NCBI RefSeq assembly: GCF_030486595.1
Contig: NZ_JAUJZH010000017.1
Coordinates: forward strand, 62,001 to 126,000
Direction of reading: 5' to 3'
Length of the DNA: 64,000 nucleotides
Origin: Variovorax ginsengisoli
GTDB taxonomy: Bacteria; Pseudomonadota; Gammaproteobacteria; Burkholderiales; Burkholderiaceae_C
Positions within the stretch are counted from its first letter, which is position 1. Each line of letters starts with the position of its first letter. A program made the position numbers and the translations under genes. The notes beneath the pieces were generated by a model. It was not told where the DNA came from, made no database searches, and worked only from the letters and a program-made list of their open reading frames with translations. Below are positions 9,380 through 17,424 of the stretch, piece after piece.

Positions 9380-10203
9380 GTGCAGTGCTTCAGCAGACCC
9401 CCGAGGACGCCGGCGGCGTGCGCCTCGACATCCGTTCCCTGCGCAAGCGCTACGGCGAGCGCGAGGTGCTGCGCAACACTCAGCTGCATATCGAGCCCGG
9501 CCAGTTCATCGCCATCGTGGGCCGCAGCGGCTGCGGCAAGAGCACCTTGCTGCGCCTGGTGGCCGGCCTGGAAGAGGCCACCGAAGGCACGCTGCAGGTC
9601 GACGGCAAGGCCATCGACGGACTGCACGACGACACGCGGATCATGTTCCAGGAAGCCCGCCTGCTGCCCTGGCGCCGCGTCATCGACAACGTCACCCTCG
9701 GACTGCCGCCCGAGAGTCGGGCGCGCGGCGAGGAAGTCCTGGCGCAGGTCGGACTGGCCGAGCGGCGCGGCGAATGGCCGGCGCGGCTGTCGGGCGGCCA
9801 GCGGCAGCGGGTCGCGCTGGCCCGTGCGCTGGTGCACCGGCCGCGGCTGCTGCTGCTCGACGAGCCGCTGGGCGCGCTCGACGCGCTGACCCGCATCGAG
9901 ATGCACCGGCTCATCGAGGGGCTGTGGCTGCGCCATCGCTTCACGGCGCTGCTGGTCACGCACGACGTGCAGGAGGCGGTGGCGCTGGCCGACCGCGTGA
10001 TCCTGATCGAGGACGGCCGCATCGCGCTCGACGAGAACATCACGCTCGCCAGGCCGCGCTCGCAGGGCGATGCGGCGTTCGCGGCGATCGAGAAACGCAT
10101 CCTCGACCGCGTGCTGCAGAAGCCCGACGAAGGCGAAGCCGAACCCGCCAACGACACCCGCTGGGCCGACGGACCCGCGCACGTGCTGCGCTGGGCCGTC
10201 TGA
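9376..10203 (+). CDS. ssuB: Aliphatic sulfonate ABC transporter ATP-binding protein SsuB
   Basis: 275 residues from the ATG at 9376, which overlaps the ssuC stop. The frame is open 36 nt further upstream inside ssuC, but the coupled start is preferred. Walker A is GRSGCGKST, the Q-loop is [11 protein letters not shown], the ABC signature is [15 protein letters not shown] and Walker B is [12 protein letters not shown], followed by the switch His in VTHDV. It powers sulfonate import. The C-terminal extension of about 50 residues is low in complexity and probably variable. ssuF follows after 39 nt. Confidence 0.95.
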   Translation: MSAVLQQTPEDAGGVRLDIRSLRKRYGEREVLRNTQLHIEPGQFIAIVGRSGCGKSTLLRLVAGLEEATEGTLQVDGKAIDGLHDDTRIMFQEARLLPWRRVIDNVTLGLPPESRARGEEVLAQVGLAERRGEWPARLSGGQRQRVALARALVHRPRLLLLDEPLGALDALTRIEMHRLIEGLWLRHRFTALLVTHDVQEAVALADRVILIEDGRIALDENITLARPRSQGDAAFAAIEKRILDRVLQKPDEGEAEPANDTRWADGPAHVLRWAV

Positions 10204-10242
10204 CCCCCTCTGTTTCAACCCACCCACCCGAAGGAGTTTTCC

Positions 10243-10458
10243 ATGTCCATCCAGGCCATCAATGTGCGCAACCAGTTCAAGGGCAAGGTCCGCGAGATCA
10301 TCCGCGGCGATGTCGTCTCCGAAGTCGACGTCGAAACCGCGTGGGGTATCGTGACCTCGGTGATCACCACGCGCTCGGTCGACGAACTGCAGCTCAAGCC
10401 CGGCTCCGACGTCGTCGCGCTGGTGAAGTCGACCGAGGTGTCGATCGCCAAGCTCTGA
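10243..10458 (+). CDS. ssuF: Molbindin-like (Mop/TOBE) protein SsuF
   Basis: 71 residues, one Mop/TOBE domain: MSIQAINVRNQFKGKVREII, then GIVTSVITTRSVDELQLKPGSDVVALVKSTEVSIAKL. Such single-domain molbindins assemble into small oligomeric oxyanion (molybdate) binders. In Pseudomonas ssuEADCBF operons the last gene, ssuF, encodes a protein of this type and length, so position and size both support the name. Its biochemical role in sulfonate use is not established. It is well supported by a GAAGGAG ribosome-binding site. It has no Cys and only the initiator Met. Confidence 0.88.
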   Translation: MSIQAINVRNQFKGKVREIIRGDVVSEVDVETAWGIVTSVITTRSVDELQLKPGSDVVALVKSTEVSIAKL

Positions 10459-10478
10459 GCGCGAGAAACCCGCCCGCC

Positions 10479-10516
10479 GTGGGGTCTTGCGCGATGGTGC
10501 ATCGTCGGGGCCCCAC
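10479..10516 (+). terminator. Stem-loop between ssuF and the serine acetyltransferase gene
   Basis: GTGGGG at 10479-10484 pairs with CCCCAC at 10511-10516, and inside it CGATG-gtg-CATCG (10492-10504) forms a second hairpin. It sits 20 nt after the ssuF stop and 16 nt before the next start. No U-tract follows, so it may be a weak or processed 3' end rather than a full intrinsic terminator. Confidence 0.35.
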
Positions 10517-10532
10517 GACTGGAGGAGTTGGC

Positions 10533-11447
10533 ATGTCTTTGTTCGATGTCGGCGCCATCGTCAGTGCGCTGCATGATGCGCGCGACGAATGGCGCGATTC
10601 GCAGCGGCGCTCGCGCGAGCCCGGCAGCCGCGAGTTCCCGTCGCGCGAGGCGCTGGCGGACATTGTCGAGTCGCTCAAGGGCGCGCTGTTCCCGATGCGC
10701 CTCGGCCCGCCCGACCTGCGCCATGAGAGCGAGGATTTCTATGTCGGCTACACGCTCGACTCGGCACTCAACGCACTGCTGAACCAGGCCCGGCTCGAAT
10801 TGCGCTACACGGCGCGCCACGAGCCGCGCGCGGCCGAGGACATCGACGCCCAGGCCGGCGCCGCGGTGCGCGAGTTCGCCGCCGCGCTGCCGGGCATCCG
10901 CCGCCTGCTCGACGGCGACGTGCTGGCCGCCTTCCAGGGCGACCCGGCGGCGCGCAGCGTCGACGAGGTGCTGCTGTGCTATCCGGGCATCCTGGCCATG
11001 ATCCACCACCGGGTCGCGCACCAGCTCTATCGCCTCGGCCTGCCGCTGCTGGCACGCATCGCCGCCGAGCTGGCGCACGCTCAGACCGGCATCGACATCC
11101 ACCCGGGCGCCCAGATCGACGCCGGTTTCTTCATCGACCACGGCACGGGCGTGGTGATCGGCGAGACCGCGGTGATCGGCAAGCGCGTGCGCATCTACCA
11201 GGCCGTCACGCTGGGCGCCAAGCGCTTTCCGACCGATGCCGAAGGCAACCTGCAGAAGGGCCTGCCGCGCCATCCGGTGGTCGAGGACGACGTCGTGATC
11301 TATGCCGGCGCGACCATCCTGGGCCGGGTGACGCTGGGCAAGGGCGCGACCATCGGCGGCAACGTCTGGATCACCGACGATGTGCCGCCAGGCGCCGGCG
11401 TGACGCAGGCCAGCCTGCAGAATGCGCCGCAACGGCGGCTGGTCTGA
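10533..11447 (+). CDS. epsC: Serine O-acetyltransferase (EpsC/CysE type)
   Basis: 304 residues from the ATG at 10533, which has a strong GGAGGAG ribosome-binding site; the frame is open further upstream but overlaps ssuB and ssuF there. The N-terminal ~170 residues are helical. The C-terminal left-handed beta-helix hexapeptide repeats include TGIDIHPGAQIDAGFFIDHGTG, GETAVIGKRVRIYQAVTLGAK and GATIGGNVWITDD. The enzyme makes O-acetylserine from serine and acetyl-CoA, the carbon skeleton that accepts sulfide in cysteine synthesis. Its place directly after ssuEADCBF ties sulfite supply to cysteine assembly. The name epsC rather than cysE reflects its N-terminal layout; the activity call is firmer than the symbol. 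Confidence 0.9.
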   Translation: MSLFDVGAIVSALHDARDEWRDSQRRSREPGSREFPSREALADIVESLKGALFPMRLGPPDLRHESEDFYVGYTLDSALNALLNQARLELRYTARHEPRAAEDIDAQAGAAVREFAAALPGIRRLLDGDVLAAFQGDPAARSVDEVLLCYPGILAMIHHRVAHQLYRLGLPLLARIAAELAHAQTGIDIHPGAQIDAGFFIDHGTGVVIGETAVIGKRVRIYQAVTLGAKRFPTDAEGNLQKGLPRHPVVEDDVVIYAGATILGRVTLGKGATIGGNVWITDDVPPGAGVTQASLQNAPQRRLV

Positions 11448-11528
11448 GGCGTTTTTCTTGCAGCCGGCGTATCGTGCGGGCTGCAGGATTCGTCCGTGTC
11501 TTCTTCAACCCGTACTCAAGGAGTCTTC

Positions 11529-12083
11529 ATGAGCCAGAAAAAGATCGCTGTCGTCATCGGCAGCCTGCGCAAGGATTCGCTGAACCGCAAGCTGGCGCTC
11601 GCGATCGCGCATCTCGCGCCGGAGGATTTCACCTTCGAGCATGTGCGCATCGACGATCTGCCGCTGTACAACCAGGACGACGACGGCAAGCAGGCGCCGT
11701 CGGTGCTGCGCCTGAAGACCGAGATCGCGGCCGCGGACGGCCTGCTGTTCGTGACGCCGGAATACAACCGGTCGATTCCCGGCGTGCTCAAGAACGCGCT
11801 CGACAACGCGTCCCGGCCCTACGGCCAGAGCGCCTGGGCCGGCAAGCCGGCCGGCGTGGTGGGGGTGTCGGTGGGCACGGTCGGCACGGCCGCCGCGCAA
11901 CAGCACCTGCGGCCCATCCTGGCCTACCTCGACGTCCCGACGATGGGCCAGCCCGAGGTCTTCATCCAGAACAAGGAAGGCATGTTCGACGACAAGGGCC
12001 ATATCGCCGAAGGCAGCAAGCAGTTCCTGCAGAGCTGGGTCGACAAGTACGTGGCCTGGATCAAGACCCACACCGGAAAGTAA
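11529..12083 (+). CDS. NAD(P)H-dependent FMN/quinone/chromate reductase family flavoprotein
   Basis: 184 residues from the ATG at 11529. The flavodoxin-like fold is shown by KIAVVIGSLRKDSLNRKLA, the YNQDDDGKQAP linker, VTPEYNRSIPGVLKNALD and SVGTVGTAAAQQHLRPILAYL. This pattern is that of the ChrR/YieF group of soluble quinone and chromate reductases, which bind FMN tightly and protect against oxidative stress. It differs from SsuE. It ends just before a strong bidirectional terminator facing azoR. A role with the sulfur genes is possible but not shown; it has its own ribosome-binding site 81 nt after the acetyltransferase gene. Confidence 0.88.
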   Translation: MSQKKIAVVIGSLRKDSLNRKLALAIAHLAPEDFTFEHVRIDDLPLYNQDDDGKQAPSVLRLKTEIAAADGLLFVTPEYNRSIPGVLKNALDNASRPYGQSAWAGKPAGVVGVSVGTVGTAAAQQHLRPILAYLDVPTMGQPEVFIQNKEGMFDDKGHIAEGSKQFLQSWVDKYVAWIKTHTGK

Positions 12084-12095
12084 GGCGCCACAACG

Positions 12096-12134
12096 CCAAA
12101 GGGACGGCCCGCTCGATGCGGGTCGTCCCTTTGG
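12096..12134. terminator. Bidirectional rho-independent terminator
   Basis: An 11-bp perfect stem (CCAAAGGGACG at 12096-12106 with CGTCCCTTTGG at 12124-12134) is extended by an inner CCGC/GCGG pairing. It lies between the convergent flavin reductase gene and azoR and can serve both strands. Confidence 0.8.
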
Positions 12135-12167
12135 TTGGACCGGACGCGCGATGCGTCCGGCGCGGGA

Positions 12168-12815
12168 TCAGGCAGCCAGCGTGGCCTGGTCCTGGTTGGC
12201 GGCCTTGCCGGTCGCGACGGCGATGTCGGCGCGGGCGGCTTGCAGCGCGGCGGCCTTCGCCGCATCGCCCATCCCGATGCCTTCGGCGCGCACGAAACGC
12301 ACGTCGGTGATGCCGAAGAAGCCGAAGATCACCTTCAGGTAGCTCTCCTGGTGCTCCATCGCCTGGCCGCCTTCACTGGTGGAGTACATGCCGCCACGGG
12401 TCGAGGCCACGATCACGGTCTTGCCGGTCGCCAGGCCGACCGGGCCCTTGTCGGTGTACTTGAAGGTGCGGCCGATCTGCGCCAGGCGGTCGATCCAGGC
12501 CTTGAGCTGGGTCGGCACCGTGAAGTTGTAGAGCGGGGCGCCGACGACGATCACGTCGGCCGCCAGGAACTGCGTCACCAGCCGCTCGGAGACTTCGTTC
12601 TCGTGGCGTTGGGCGTCGGTCGGCTCGGCCTGGACACCGACCTTGATGCCGAGCGCATCGGCGCTGAAATGGTTGGGGGTGTCGACCGCGAGGTCGAGGT
12701 AGTCGACCGTGGTGTGCGGGTGCGCCTTGCGCCAGTCGGCGACGATTTCGGCGGTGAGCTGGCGGGAGACGGAATTGGTTCCGAGAACGCTGGAATCGAC
12801 GTGCAGGAGTTTCAT
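12168..12815 (-). CDS. azoR: FMN-dependent NADH-azoreductase
   Basis: 215 residues from the ATG at 12813-12815; an ATG two codons upstream would add Met-Ile. The protein starts [20 protein letters not shown], contains [36 protein letters not shown] and the GGMYS phrase, and fits AzoR, a homodimeric flavin enzyme that reduces quinones and azo dyes with NADH. It is divergent from a LysR regulator across 129 bp, the classic layout in which the regulator controls the enzyme gene. Confidence 0.93.
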   Translation of the reverse strand: MKLLHVDSSVLGTNSVSRQLTAEIVADWRKAHPHTTVDYLDLAVDTPNHFSADALGIKVGVQAEPTDAQRHENEVSERLVTQFLAADVIVVGAPLYNFTVPTQLKAWIDRLAQIGRTFKYTDKGPVGLATGKTVIVASTRGGMYSTSEGGQAMEHQESYLKVIFGFFGITDVRFVRAEGIGMGDAAKAAALQAARADIAVATGKAANQDQATLAA

Positions 12816-12944
12816 GATCATTGCTTTCTTTGAAAGCGCCGGCACTGGAATCGGTCGGCGTGGGATGAATTCTATTTTTGTGGCGATTGATTGATAAGTC
12901 TGCAAAAATGGCTTAGTTCGTCCCACAAATAGGACAATGAGCCG
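12816..12944. promoter_or_regulatory. Divergent azoR/lysR control region with two candidate operators
   Basis: The region is AT-richer than its flanks. It holds an inverted repeat ATTTTTG (12874-12880) with CAAAAAT (12903-12909) and a compact one, GTCC-N8-GGAC, at 12920-12935. The second lies just upstream of the lysR start, where it could mediate autorepression. LysR proteins typically bind such imperfect dyads between divergent genes. Confidence 0.5.
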
Positions 12945-13862
12945 ATGCAAGACTTGAACGACATGGTGTTTTTCGCCGAGGTCGCCGAACGCGGGGGCTT
13001 CGCGACCGCGAGCCGGGCACTCGGCGTGCCCAAGTCCCGCCTGTCGCGGCGGGTGGCCGACCTCGAGGCGCAGCTCGGCGTCCAGCTGATGCAGCGCAGC
13101 ACCCGGCGCCTGTCGCTGACGCCGGCCGGCGAGATCTACCTCAAGCACTGCGCGGCGATGCGCGATGCCGCGCAAGCGGCGGCCGAGGCGGTGGCCCAGA
13201 TCCAGACCGAGCCGAGCGGCACGGTGCGGCTGAGCTGTCCGGTGACGCTGGCCCACAGCAGCGTCGGGCCGCTGCTGCCGGAATTCATGCAGCGCTATCC
13301 GCAGGTCCGGGTCGAGATGCGGGTGCTGAACCGGCCGGTCGATCCGGTCGAGGAGGGCGTCGACCTGGCCCTGCGGGTGCGTCCGGCGATCGAGGACAGC
13401 GCCACCCTGGTGGCGAAGAATTTCGGCGTCAGCCGCGGCCTCCTGGTCGCCAGCCCCGACCTGATGCGCCGCCAGGGTCCGGTGGCGCTGCCGGCCGACC
13501 TCTCCAGGCTCGACAGCGTCGCCATGTCGACCGGCGAGGGCCGGGCCAGCTGGCGGCTCGAAGGCCCGAGCGGCAAGGTGATCGTCCACACCCACGCGCC
13601 GCGCTATGTGGCCGACGACCTCCTGACGCTCAAGTTCGCCGTGATGCAGGGGGTCGGCGCCTCGGTCATGCCCGACTACATGTGCCACCGCGAGATCAGC
13701 GCCGGCCGGCTGGTCGAGGTGCTGCCGGGCTGGGGGCCGGCGCCGGGGATCTGCCACGTCGTGTTCCCGGCACGCCGTGCGCTGGTGCCGGCGGTGCGCC
13801 GCCTGATCGATTTCCTGGCCGAAAACCTCGACGGGGCGGAGCCGCACCATCTGGCGGAATGA
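12945..13862 (+). CDS. LysR-family transcriptional regulator
   Basis: 305 residues. The N-terminal winged helix-turn-helix (residues 1-60) reads [20 protein letters not shown], then [35 protein letters not shown], the standard LysR DNA-binding domain. A periplasmic-binding-fold effector domain follows (about 90-300). It most resembles the CrgA-like branch of LysR proteins that control quinone or redox enzymes. Divergent azoR is its likely target and a quinone or electrophile its likely effector, both inferred from context. It is not a CysB homologue, although it sits inside the sulfur cluster. Confidence 0.93.
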   Translation: MQDLNDMVFFAEVAERGGFATASRALGVPKSRLSRRVADLEAQLGVQLMQRSTRRLSLTPAGEIYLKHCAAMRDAAQAAAEAVAQIQTEPSGTVRLSCPVTLAHSSVGPLLPEFMQRYPQVRVEMRVLNRPVDPVEEGVDLALRVRPAIEDSATLVAKNFGVSRGLLVASPDLMRRQGPVALPADLSRLDSVAMSTGEGRASWRLEGPSGKVIVHTHAPRYVADDLLTLKFAVMQGVGASVMPDYMCHREISAGRLVEVLPGWGPAPGICHVVFPARRALVPAVRRLIDFLAENLDGAEPHHLAE

Positions 13863-13883
13863 GGCGCTTATGTCCAAAAAGCC

Positions 13884-13910
13884 ATATTCAAACAAGTAGA
13901 TATTCGTTTG
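13884..13910 (+). promoter_or_regulatory. AT-rich repeat upstream of the sulfate-transport operon
   Basis: Two direct copies of ATATTC (13884-13889 and 13900-13905), spaced 16 bp start to start, overlap an inverted repeat CAAAC (13889-13893) / GTTTG (13906-13910). This is the only AT-rich stretch between lysR and the hydrolase-sbp-cysTWA operon, so it probably holds that operon's promoter and an activator site. CysB control is a reasonable guess but is not proved by the sequence. Confidence 0.4.
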
Positions 13911-13966
13911 TCGTTGAAGCGATGGTTCGGACAATGGCGCTCCCACCCGGAACAACGAGAACCACC

Positions 13967-14023
13967 ATGCCCACCCTGCGCCTCGGCGACACCGCCGCCG
14001 TCTTCACCCGTGTCCGCGCCTGA
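13967..14023 (+). pseudogene. 18-codon ORF resembling the N-terminus of a 1-Cys peroxiredoxin; remnant or leader peptide
   Basis: The frame reads [18 protein letters not shown] and then TGA, 27 nt before the GTG of the hydrolase gene. The motif LRLGDTA-x-x-F recalls the opening of Prx6-type peroxiredoxins such as LsfA (LRLGD-APDF), a protein known from sulfate-starved Pseudomonas. After Phe13 the similarity ends. It may be what is left of a deleted lsfA-like gene whose promoter now drives the sulfate operon, or simply a short translated leader. The likeness rests on about ten residues only. Confidence 0.35.
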
Positions 14024-14050
14024 CGCGGCCGACGAGCAAGCAGGCGGCGC

Positions 14051-14629
14051 GTGAGCAAACCGACGATCGTCATCGTGCCGGGCTGGCGCGATTCCGGCCC
14101 CGGCCATTGGCAGAGCCTGTGGGCCGAGCGCATGCAGGGCGCGGTGCGGGTGGTGCAGGACGACTGGGTCACGCCGAGCCGCGCCGCCTGGGTGGCCACG
14201 CTCGAGAAACTGGTGCTCGACAGCCCGGGCCCGGTGATCGTCGCCGCCCACAGCCTCGGCTGCATCGCGACCACCCACCTGTCGGAGGCGGCCGCGGCGC
14301 GCATCCAGGGCGCACTGCTGGTCGCGCCCGCCGACCCCGAGCGCCGCGCCGTGTTGAACGATTTCGCCCCCGTGCCCTTTGCCCCGCTGCCTTACCGCAG
14401 CATCCTGGTGGCGAGCAGCAATGACCCTTTCTGCCCGGTGCGGCTGGCCGGCGCCTATGCCCGGGCATGGGGCAGCGAATTCGTTCGGATGCAGAATGCC
14501 GGCCACATCAACATCGAATCCGGACACGGCGACTGGCCCCTGGGCCTGGCGCTGCTCCAATCGCTGACCGACGAGCCGACCACGCTGATGGCCGGCCGCA
14601 AGAATCCAGAACCCTTGGCAACCCTATGA
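14051..14629 (+). CDS. RBBP9/YdeN-family alpha/beta hydrolase
   Basis: 192 residues from a GTG at 14051. It opens with TIVIVPGWRDSGPGHWQSLW, the hallmark of the RBBP9/YdeN serine-hydrolase family. It carries the nucleophile elbow AAHSLG with Ser68, an Asp in VASSNDPFCP and a His in NAGHINIESGHGDW. The substrate is unknown. Its TGA overlaps the ATG of the sulfate-binding protein (ATGA), so it is translated as part of the sbp-cysTWA operon. That coupling suggests a role in sulfur assimilation, perhaps hydrolysis of a sulfur-containing ester or thioester. The role is inference only. Confidence 0.88.
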   Translation: MSKPTIVIVPGWRDSGPGHWQSLWAERMQGAVRVVQDDWVTPSRAAWVATLEKLVLDSPGPVIVAAHSLGCIATTHLSEAAAARIQGALLVAPADPERRAVLNDFAPVPFAPLPYRSILVASSNDPFCPVRLAGAYARAWGSEFVRMQNAGHINIESGHGDWPLGLALLQSLTDEPTTLMAGRKNPEPLATL

Positions 14630-15624
14630 CTTCCAGAATCAAGACCCTCATCGGCACGCTGGTGCTCGCCGCCAGCGGCGCCGCATCGGCCCAGACCCTG
14701 CTCAACGCCTCGTACGACGTGGCGCGCGAGTTCTACAAGGACTACAACGCCGCCTTCGTCGCCAACTACAAGAAGACCACCGGCAAGGAGGTCAAGATCG
14801 ACCAGTCGCATGGCGGCTCGAGCGCCCAGGCGCGGGCCGTGGCCGACGGCCTCGACGCCGACGTGGTGACCATGAACACCTCGACCGACATCGACTTCCT
14901 GGCCAATGCCGGCGTGGTCGCCAAGGACTGGCCCAAGCGCTTCCCGTACAACGCCTCGCCGACCACTTCGACGATGCTGTTCCTGACCCGCAACGGCAAC
15001 CCGAAGGGCATCAAGGACTGGGACGATCTGATCAAGCCCGGCGTCCAGGTCGTGGTCGTGAACCCCAAGACCGGCGGCAACGGGCGCTACGCCTACCTGG
15101 CGGCCTGGGGCTACGTGAAAAAGAAGGGCGGCACCGACGCCCAGGCGGCCGAGTTCGTCGGCAAGCTGTTCAAGAACGTGCCGATCCTGGCGCGCGGCGG
15201 ACGCGATGCCACCACCGCCTTCCTGCAGCGCAACATCGGCGACGTGCTGATCACCTTCGAATCCGAAGTGGTGTCGATCGACCGCGAGTTCGGCTCGGGC
15301 AAGGTCGACGCGGTGTATCCGTCGATCAGCATTCTGGCCGAGAACCCGGTCGCGATCGTCGAGCGCACGGTCAACAAGAAGGGCACCGGCGAACTCGCCA
15401 AGGCCTACCTCGACTACCTCTATTCGGAAGAAGCGCAGGAGATCGCCGCCAAGCACGCGCTGCGCCCGCGTTCCGAGGCGGTGCTCAAGAAGAACGCCGC
15501 GACCTTCAAGCCGCTGCAGCTGTTCACGGTGCAGGAACTGTTCGGCAGCTTGTCCGAAGCGCAGAAGGTGCACTTCAACGACGGCGGGCAGTTCGACAAG
15601 CTGTACACGCCCGGCGCCAAGTAA
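14626..15624 (+). CDS. sbp: Sulfate ABC transporter substrate-binding protein (operon copy)
   Basis: 332 residues from the ATG at 14626, which overlaps the hydrolase stop. It has a Sec signal peptide (cleavage after ASAQ) in place of the Tat-type one of the copy at 4519. The mature protein shows LLNASYDVAREFYKDYN, DQSHGGSSAQARAVADGLDAD and NPKTGGNGRYAYLAAWGY, the sulfate-binding landmarks. It feeds CysTWA. It has no Cys and two Met in the mature part. cysT begins directly after its stop codon. Confidence 0.95.
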   Translation: MTSRIKTLIGTLVLAASGAASAQTLLNASYDVAREFYKDYNAAFVANYKKTTGKEVKIDQSHGGSSAQARAVADGLDADVVTMNTSTDIDFLANAGVVAKDWPKRFPYNASPTTSTMLFLTRNGNPKGIKDWDDLIKPGVQVVVVNPKTGGNGRYAYLAAWGYVKKKGGTDAQAAEFVGKLFKNVPILARGGRDATTAFLQRNIGDVLITFESEVVSIDREFGSGKVDAVYPSISILAENPVAIVERTVNKKGTGELAKAYLDYLYSEEAQEIAAKHALRPRSEAVLKKNAATFKPLQLFTVQELFGSLSEAQKVHFNDGGQFDKLYTPGAK

Positions 15625-16512
15625 ATGAGCGGTGCTGCTACATCGGCGCTGTCGTCCGCGGCAGCGCCGCTTGCGTCTGGAGCGGTCCGCGGCGTTTCGC
15701 GCCGCGTGCTGCCGGGCTTCCACCTCACGCTCGGCTATGCGGTGCTCTACCTGAGCCTGATCGTGCTGATCCCGCTGTCGGCGCTGGTCTTCAAGACCTT
15801 CACCATGAGCTGGGAGCATTTCTGGGTGGCGGTGACCGCGCCGCGCGTGATGGCTTCGTACCGGCTGACCTTCGGCGCCTCGCTGATCGCGGCACTGGTC
15901 AACCTGGTGTTCGGGCTGCTGGTGGCCTGGGTGCTGGTGCGCTACAAGTTCCCGGGCAAGCGCATCGTCGACGCGCTGGTCGACCTGCCGTTCGCGCTGC
16001 CCACCGCGGTGGCCGGCATCTCGCTGACCGCTCTGCTGGCCGGCAATGGCTGGGTCGGCCAGTTCCTCGAACCGCTCGGCATCAAGCTGGCCTTCACGCC
16101 GGCCGGCGTCGTGATCGCGCTGATCTTCATCGGCCTGCCGTTCGTGGTGCGCACGGTGCAGCCGGTGCTCGAAGACACCGAGAAAGAACTCGAAGAGGCC
16201 GCCACCAGCCTCGGCGCGACCCGGCTGCAGACCTTCACCAAGGTGATCCTGCCGTCGATCATGCCGGCGCTCCTGACCGGCTTCGCGATGGCCTTCGCGC
16301 GTGCGATCGGCGAATACGGCTCGGTGATCTTCATCGCCGGCAACATGCCGATGATCTCGGAGATCACGCCGCTGATCATCATCGGCAAGCTCGAGCAGTA
16401 CGACTACGCGGGCGCCACCGCGGTGGCGCTGGTGATGCTGGTGATCTCGTTCCTGCTGCTGCTGGTCATCAACGGCCTGCAGGGCTGGAAGCGGCGCCGG
16501 TCGGAGGCTTGA
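15625..16512 (+). CDS. cysT: Sulfate ABC transporter permease CysT
   Basis: 295 residues with about six membrane segments. The coupling loop reads [31 protein letters not shown], and [20 protein letters not shown] is typical of CysT (CysU). It pairs with CysW to form the sulfate/thiosulfate channel. The ATG abuts the sbp stop codon, and cysW follows after 3 nt. Confidence 0.95.
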   Translation: MSGAATSALSSAAAPLASGAVRGVSRRVLPGFHLTLGYAVLYLSLIVLIPLSALVFKTFTMSWEHFWVAVTAPRVMASYRLTFGASLIAALVNLVFGLLVAWVLVRYKFPGKRIVDALVDLPFALPTAVAGISLTALLAGNGWVGQFLEPLGIKLAFTPAGVVIALIFIGLPFVVRTVQPVLEDTEKELEEAATSLGATRLQTFTKVILPSIMPALLTGFAMAFARAIGEYGSVIFIAGNMPMISEITPLIIIGKLEQYDYAGATAVALVMLVISFLLLLVINGLQGWKRRRSEA

Positions 16513-16515
16513 GCC

Positions 16516-17412
16516 ATGAGCGCACCTTCGAAAACCATCCGCCGCGTGCAGGCCGGCACCACCGAGTCGGCCTGGGTTCGCCGCACCTTGATCGGCGTCG
16601 CGCTGGCCTTCATGTTCCTGTTCCTGGTGCTGCCGCTGGCGGCGGTCGCGGCCGAGGCGCTGCGCAAGGGCGTCGGCGCCTACCTCGAGGCGCTCAAGGA
16701 GCCCGATGCCTGGGCGGCGATCCGCCTGACCCTGCTGACGGCCGCCATCGCGGTGCCGCTGAACCTGGTCTTCGGCGTCGCCGCGGCCTGGGCCATCGCC
16801 AAGTTCGAGTTCCGCGGCAAGGCGGTCCTGACGACGCTGGTCGACCTGCCGTTCGCGGTGTCGCCGGTGGTGGCGGGCCTGATCTACGTGCTGGTGTTCG
16901 GCGCCCAGGGCTGGTTCGGCCCGTGGCTGCAGGCGCACGACATCAAGATCATCTTCGCCGTGCCCGGCATCGTGCTGGCGACAGTGTTCGTGACCTTTCC
17001 GTTCATCGCCCGCGAGCTGATCCCGCTGATGCAGGCGCAGGGCACCGACGAGGAGCAGGCGGCGATCGTGCTCGGCGCGACCGGCTGGCAGACCTTCTGG
17101 CGCGTCACCTTGCCCAACATCAAGTGGGGCCTGCTGTACGGGGTGATCCTGTGCAACGCCCGGGCGATGGGCGAGTTCGGCGCGGTGTCGGTGGTCTCGG
17201 GCCACATCCGCGGCCAGACCAACACGATGCCGCTGCACGTCGAAGTGCTCTACAACGAATACCAGTCGGTGGCCGCCTTCGCGGTGGCCTCGCTGCTGGC
17301 CATCCTGGCGCTGGTCACGCTGGTGATCAAGTCGGTCATCGAATGGCGCCACGAGCGCGAGATGAAGGCGATCGCCGAGCTGCCGCCGGAACGTCCGACG
17401 CCGGCCGCCTGA
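16516..17412 (+). CDS. cysW: Sulfate ABC transporter permease CysW
   Basis: 298 residues with six predicted membrane segments. Landmarks are [21 protein letters not shown], the coupling loop [27 protein letters not shown] and [35 protein letters not shown], which is diagnostic for CysW. It forms the second half of the sulfate channel. The C-terminal tail is charged and Pro-rich. cysA follows after 12 nt with an AGAGAG ribosome-binding site. Confidence 0.96.
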   Translation: MSAPSKTIRRVQAGTTESAWVRRTLIGVALAFMFLFLVLPLAAVAAEALRKGVGAYLEALKEPDAWAAIRLTLLTAAIAVPLNLVFGVAAAWAIAKFEFRGKAVLTTLVDLPFAVSPVVAGLIYVLVFGAQGWFGPWLQAHDIKIIFAVPGIVLATVFVTFPFIARELIPLMQAQGTDEEQAAIVLGATGWQTFWRVTLPNIKWGLLYGVILCNARAMGEFGAVSVVSGHIRGQTNTMPLHVEVLYNEYQSVAAFAVASLLAILALVTLVIKSVIEWRHEREMKAIAELPPERPTPAA

Positions 17413-17424
17413 AAGAGAGAAATC

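Noticed and set aside
9774-11447. Possible fusion of an ssuB-internal frame with the serine acetyltransferase
   Set aside because: The upstream part is Arg/Ala-rich noise overlapping ssuB and ssuF in another frame. The strong GGAGGAG and family start are at 10533.
12945-13862. CysB/Cbl-type sulfur regulator
   Set aside because: The LysR protein is of the CrgA-like type and is divergent from azoR, which explains it without a sulfur role.
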